Assembly: GCA_020350825.1 (NCBI GenBank)
Contig: CP070724.1
Span: 718,910 to 782,909, forward strand
Length of the DNA stretch: 64,000 nt
Source: Thermoplasmatales archaeon
Lineage (GTDB): Archaea > Thermoplasmatota > E2 > DHVEG-1
Direction of reading: 5' to 3'
The notes under the pieces are model-generated. The model did not search any database and was not told where the DNA came from. It saw only the letters and a program-made list of their open reading frames with translations. The translations under genes and the position numbers were made by a program. Below, piece after piece: positions 62,845 through 64,000 of the stretch (position 1 is the first letter of the stretch; every line of letters begins with the position of its first letter).

Positions 62845-63897
62845 ATGAAACCTGAAGAAAGAATAAAATTGTTTAAAGATGTATTTGAACCAAAATCTGG
62901 AGAAAAAGTGTTGTTTTTAATAGATATTCCACATGGAAATTTAAAAGATAATAAAAAATGGGCTGAACGTAGAGAGATGGCAAAAGAATGGTATCAAACA
63001 TTTAAAAAGATGGGTGATGAAACCGGTTTTTTAGTACGTATGATGGAATTTAACGCTACCGGCATGCATAATAAACCAATTCCAGAAGAAGTCTTAGAAA
63101 CAGTTCGTAAGTCAAATCTGGTACTTGCTATGACTGAATTTTCTGTGACTTCATCAATATTGCCAATATGTAGAGCTGAAGGTTCAATTATTCGTGGTGC
63201 TAGTATGCCTAGTGTGGAAAGGAGAATGGAGAATACAGCATTCAAAGCTAACTATAAAGATGTAAAAAAGTATGCATTAGCAATTGAAAAAATGTTAAAC
63301 AAGGCTGTCAGCGCTGAGGTTTTATTCTCCACAGGTGATAGTTTACATATTGATTTGAGAAATCGTGTCGCCCATGCAGACACTGGTGATTGTAGTGAAA
63401 AGGGGCATGGAATTAATTTTCCAAGTGGTGAATCATATAAGACGCCATATGAGGCTGCATCTGATGAGCTCGATGAGTTTGGGGAGAGTAAAACTGAAGG
63501 TGTTCTCCCTGTAATTATAGATGGTGAACTTGTAAAATATGTTATAAAAAATAACAAAATCGTTGATGTTGTTGGAGATGATGAGAAAGCAGAAAAGATG
63601 CGAGGTTTCTTTGCAGAAAACGATACCCGTAGAAACATTGCTGAGTTAGGTATTGGTTGTAATCCTAAAGCAGTTGTAACCGGCAATATCCTAGAAGATG
63701 AAAAAGTTGGAGGATTACATATCGCATATGGTATGAGCTCGCATCTGGGTGGAAAAGTAAAAAGTGATATGCATCAGGACATATGCTACCCTAAGGAATC
63801 ACCTGTTGAAGCAAAAACACTTACTCTTATAAATAAAGATGGTACCAAAACTGAGCTTATACAAAATGCAATGTTACGATACGAATTATTAAAATAA
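62845..63897 (+). CDS. M29-family metalloaminopeptidase
   Basis: 350 residues. M29 signatures are INFPSGESYKTPYEA, RNIAELGIGCNPKAVV, EDEKVGGLHIAYG and KSDMHQDIC; these supply the Glu, His, Tyr and Asp ligands of the dinuclear metal site. Family enzymes remove N-terminal residues from peptides in the cytoplasm. In this window it could complete breakdown of peptides released by the C25 peptidases (inference). A GGGGGAA ribosome site precedes the ATG. It is slightly shorter than the roughly 400-residue bacterial enzymes. Confidence 0.85.
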   Translation: MKPEERIKLFKDVFEPKSGEKVLFLIDIPHGNLKDNKKWAERREMAKEWYQTFKKMGDETGFLVRMMEFNATGMHNKPIPEEVLETVRKSNLVLAMTEFSVTSSILPICRAEGSIIRGASMPSVERRMENTAFKANYKDVKKYALAIEKMLNKAVSAEVLFSTGDSLHIDLRNRVAHADTGDCSEKGHGINFPSGESYKTPYEAASDELDEFGESKTEGVLPVIIDGELVKYVIKNNKIVDVVGDDEKAEKMRGFFAENDTRRNIAELGIGCNPKAVVTGNILEDEKVGGLHIAYGMSSHLGGKVKSDMHQDICYPKESPVEAKTLTLINKDGTKTELIQNAMLRYELLK

Positions 63898-63899
63898 AC

Positions 63900-64000
63900 A
63901 CTTGCAGCAGACAAATGAGATTTGAACTCGAGTTTTCTCCTGCTAGGGCTATAAAACAAAATCCTCTTTCTTTTTATTTTTTTATTCCATAAAATAATTA
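63900..64000. other. 3' flank with hairpins and T-tract
   Basis: CAGCAGA (63906-63912) can pair with CCTGCTA about 35 bases later, with two small GAG/CTC hairpins inside, and TTCTTTTTATTTTTTTATT follows. This may be the terminator of the aminopeptidase gene. It also contains a TTCAAAT-like T-loop on the minus strand, but the stem does not pair as in a tRNA. Confidence 0.3.

Noticed and set aside
63900-63960. Possible tRNA 3' half on the minus strand (T-loop-like GTTCAAATC)
   Set aside because: Only three of five T-stem pairs form, and no D-arm, anticodon arm or matching 5' acceptor is present upstream on that strand.

Overview
This window is AT-rich archaeal chromosomal DNA. The core genes are euryarchaeal: FtsZ, SecE, Spt5 and L11 in one run, a full-length archaeosine tRNA-guanine transglycosylase, archaeal-type AlaS, pantoate kinase with CoaBC, class II HMG-CoA reductase, a four-subunit pyruvate:ferredoxin oxidoreductase and a tungsten aldehyde oxidoreductase. 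Many secreted proteins carry PKD/Ig folds, NosD-type beta-helices or C25 (gingipain-like) peptidase domains. Together these suggest an anaerobic, protein-degrading member of Thermoplasmatota or a relative (for example the MBG-D type). That placement is inference from gene content; there is no rRNA in the window and I found no convincing tRNA.

Layout. 1-13.2 kb is mostly housekeeping: a partial acidic repeat protein, a radical SAM protein, pyrBI, hmgA, a secreted thioredoxin-like/PKD protein, tgtA, divergent nadX and nadC, then ftsZ, secE, spt5 and rpl11. 13.2-24.4 kb is an accessory island of small membrane and secreted proteins. It contains a paralogous family whose members begin MNKKIL (three intact copies, one copy with a nonsense codon, one 5'-truncated copy), two larger exported proteins that share one promoter/leader, a DM13 protein, and several dispersed repeat motifs. 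24.4-35.2 kb returns to metabolic and unknown genes: PHP phosphoesterase, an aldolase-like protein paired with mtnA, CBS proteins, RusA, UspA, coaBC and threonine aldolase, with a decayed region at 33.1-33.7 kb and a truncated radical SAM gene. 35.3-42.5 kb holds three tandem C25 peptidase genes, one broken by a single in-frame TAA, next to a tandem-Lrp regulator. 42.7-54.8 kb holds pantoate kinase, an MgtE-half/PhoU-RCK_C transport operon, the por operon with a thiamine-binding protein beside it, and an operon of an unknown 424-residue protein, homoserine dehydrogenase, AOR and an aminotransferase. 54.9-64 kb holds a second aminotransferase, a PAS protein with a histidine kinase, a tiny zinc protein, an XRE regulator, alaS and an M29 aminopeptidase.

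Genes that appear to work together: pyrB+pyrI; nadX+nadC (aspartate route to NAD); pantoate kinase+CoaBC (CoA); porGDAB with a thiamine-binding protein (the enzyme uses thiamine diphosphate); two MgtE halves with two PhoU-RCK_C proteins (cation transport); and the secreted peptidases with other exported proteins (extracellular protein use).

The most unusual signals are: two distant loci sharing a promoter and an identical 21-nt predicted transcript start (22.7 and 33.3 kb), which look like a small-RNA family; a roughly 25-29 bp motif repeated at the 3' ends of the MNKKIL paralogs; two separate in-frame nonsense mutations in paralogous exported genes; and the unknown protein/homoserine dehydrogenase/AOR/aminotransferase operon.
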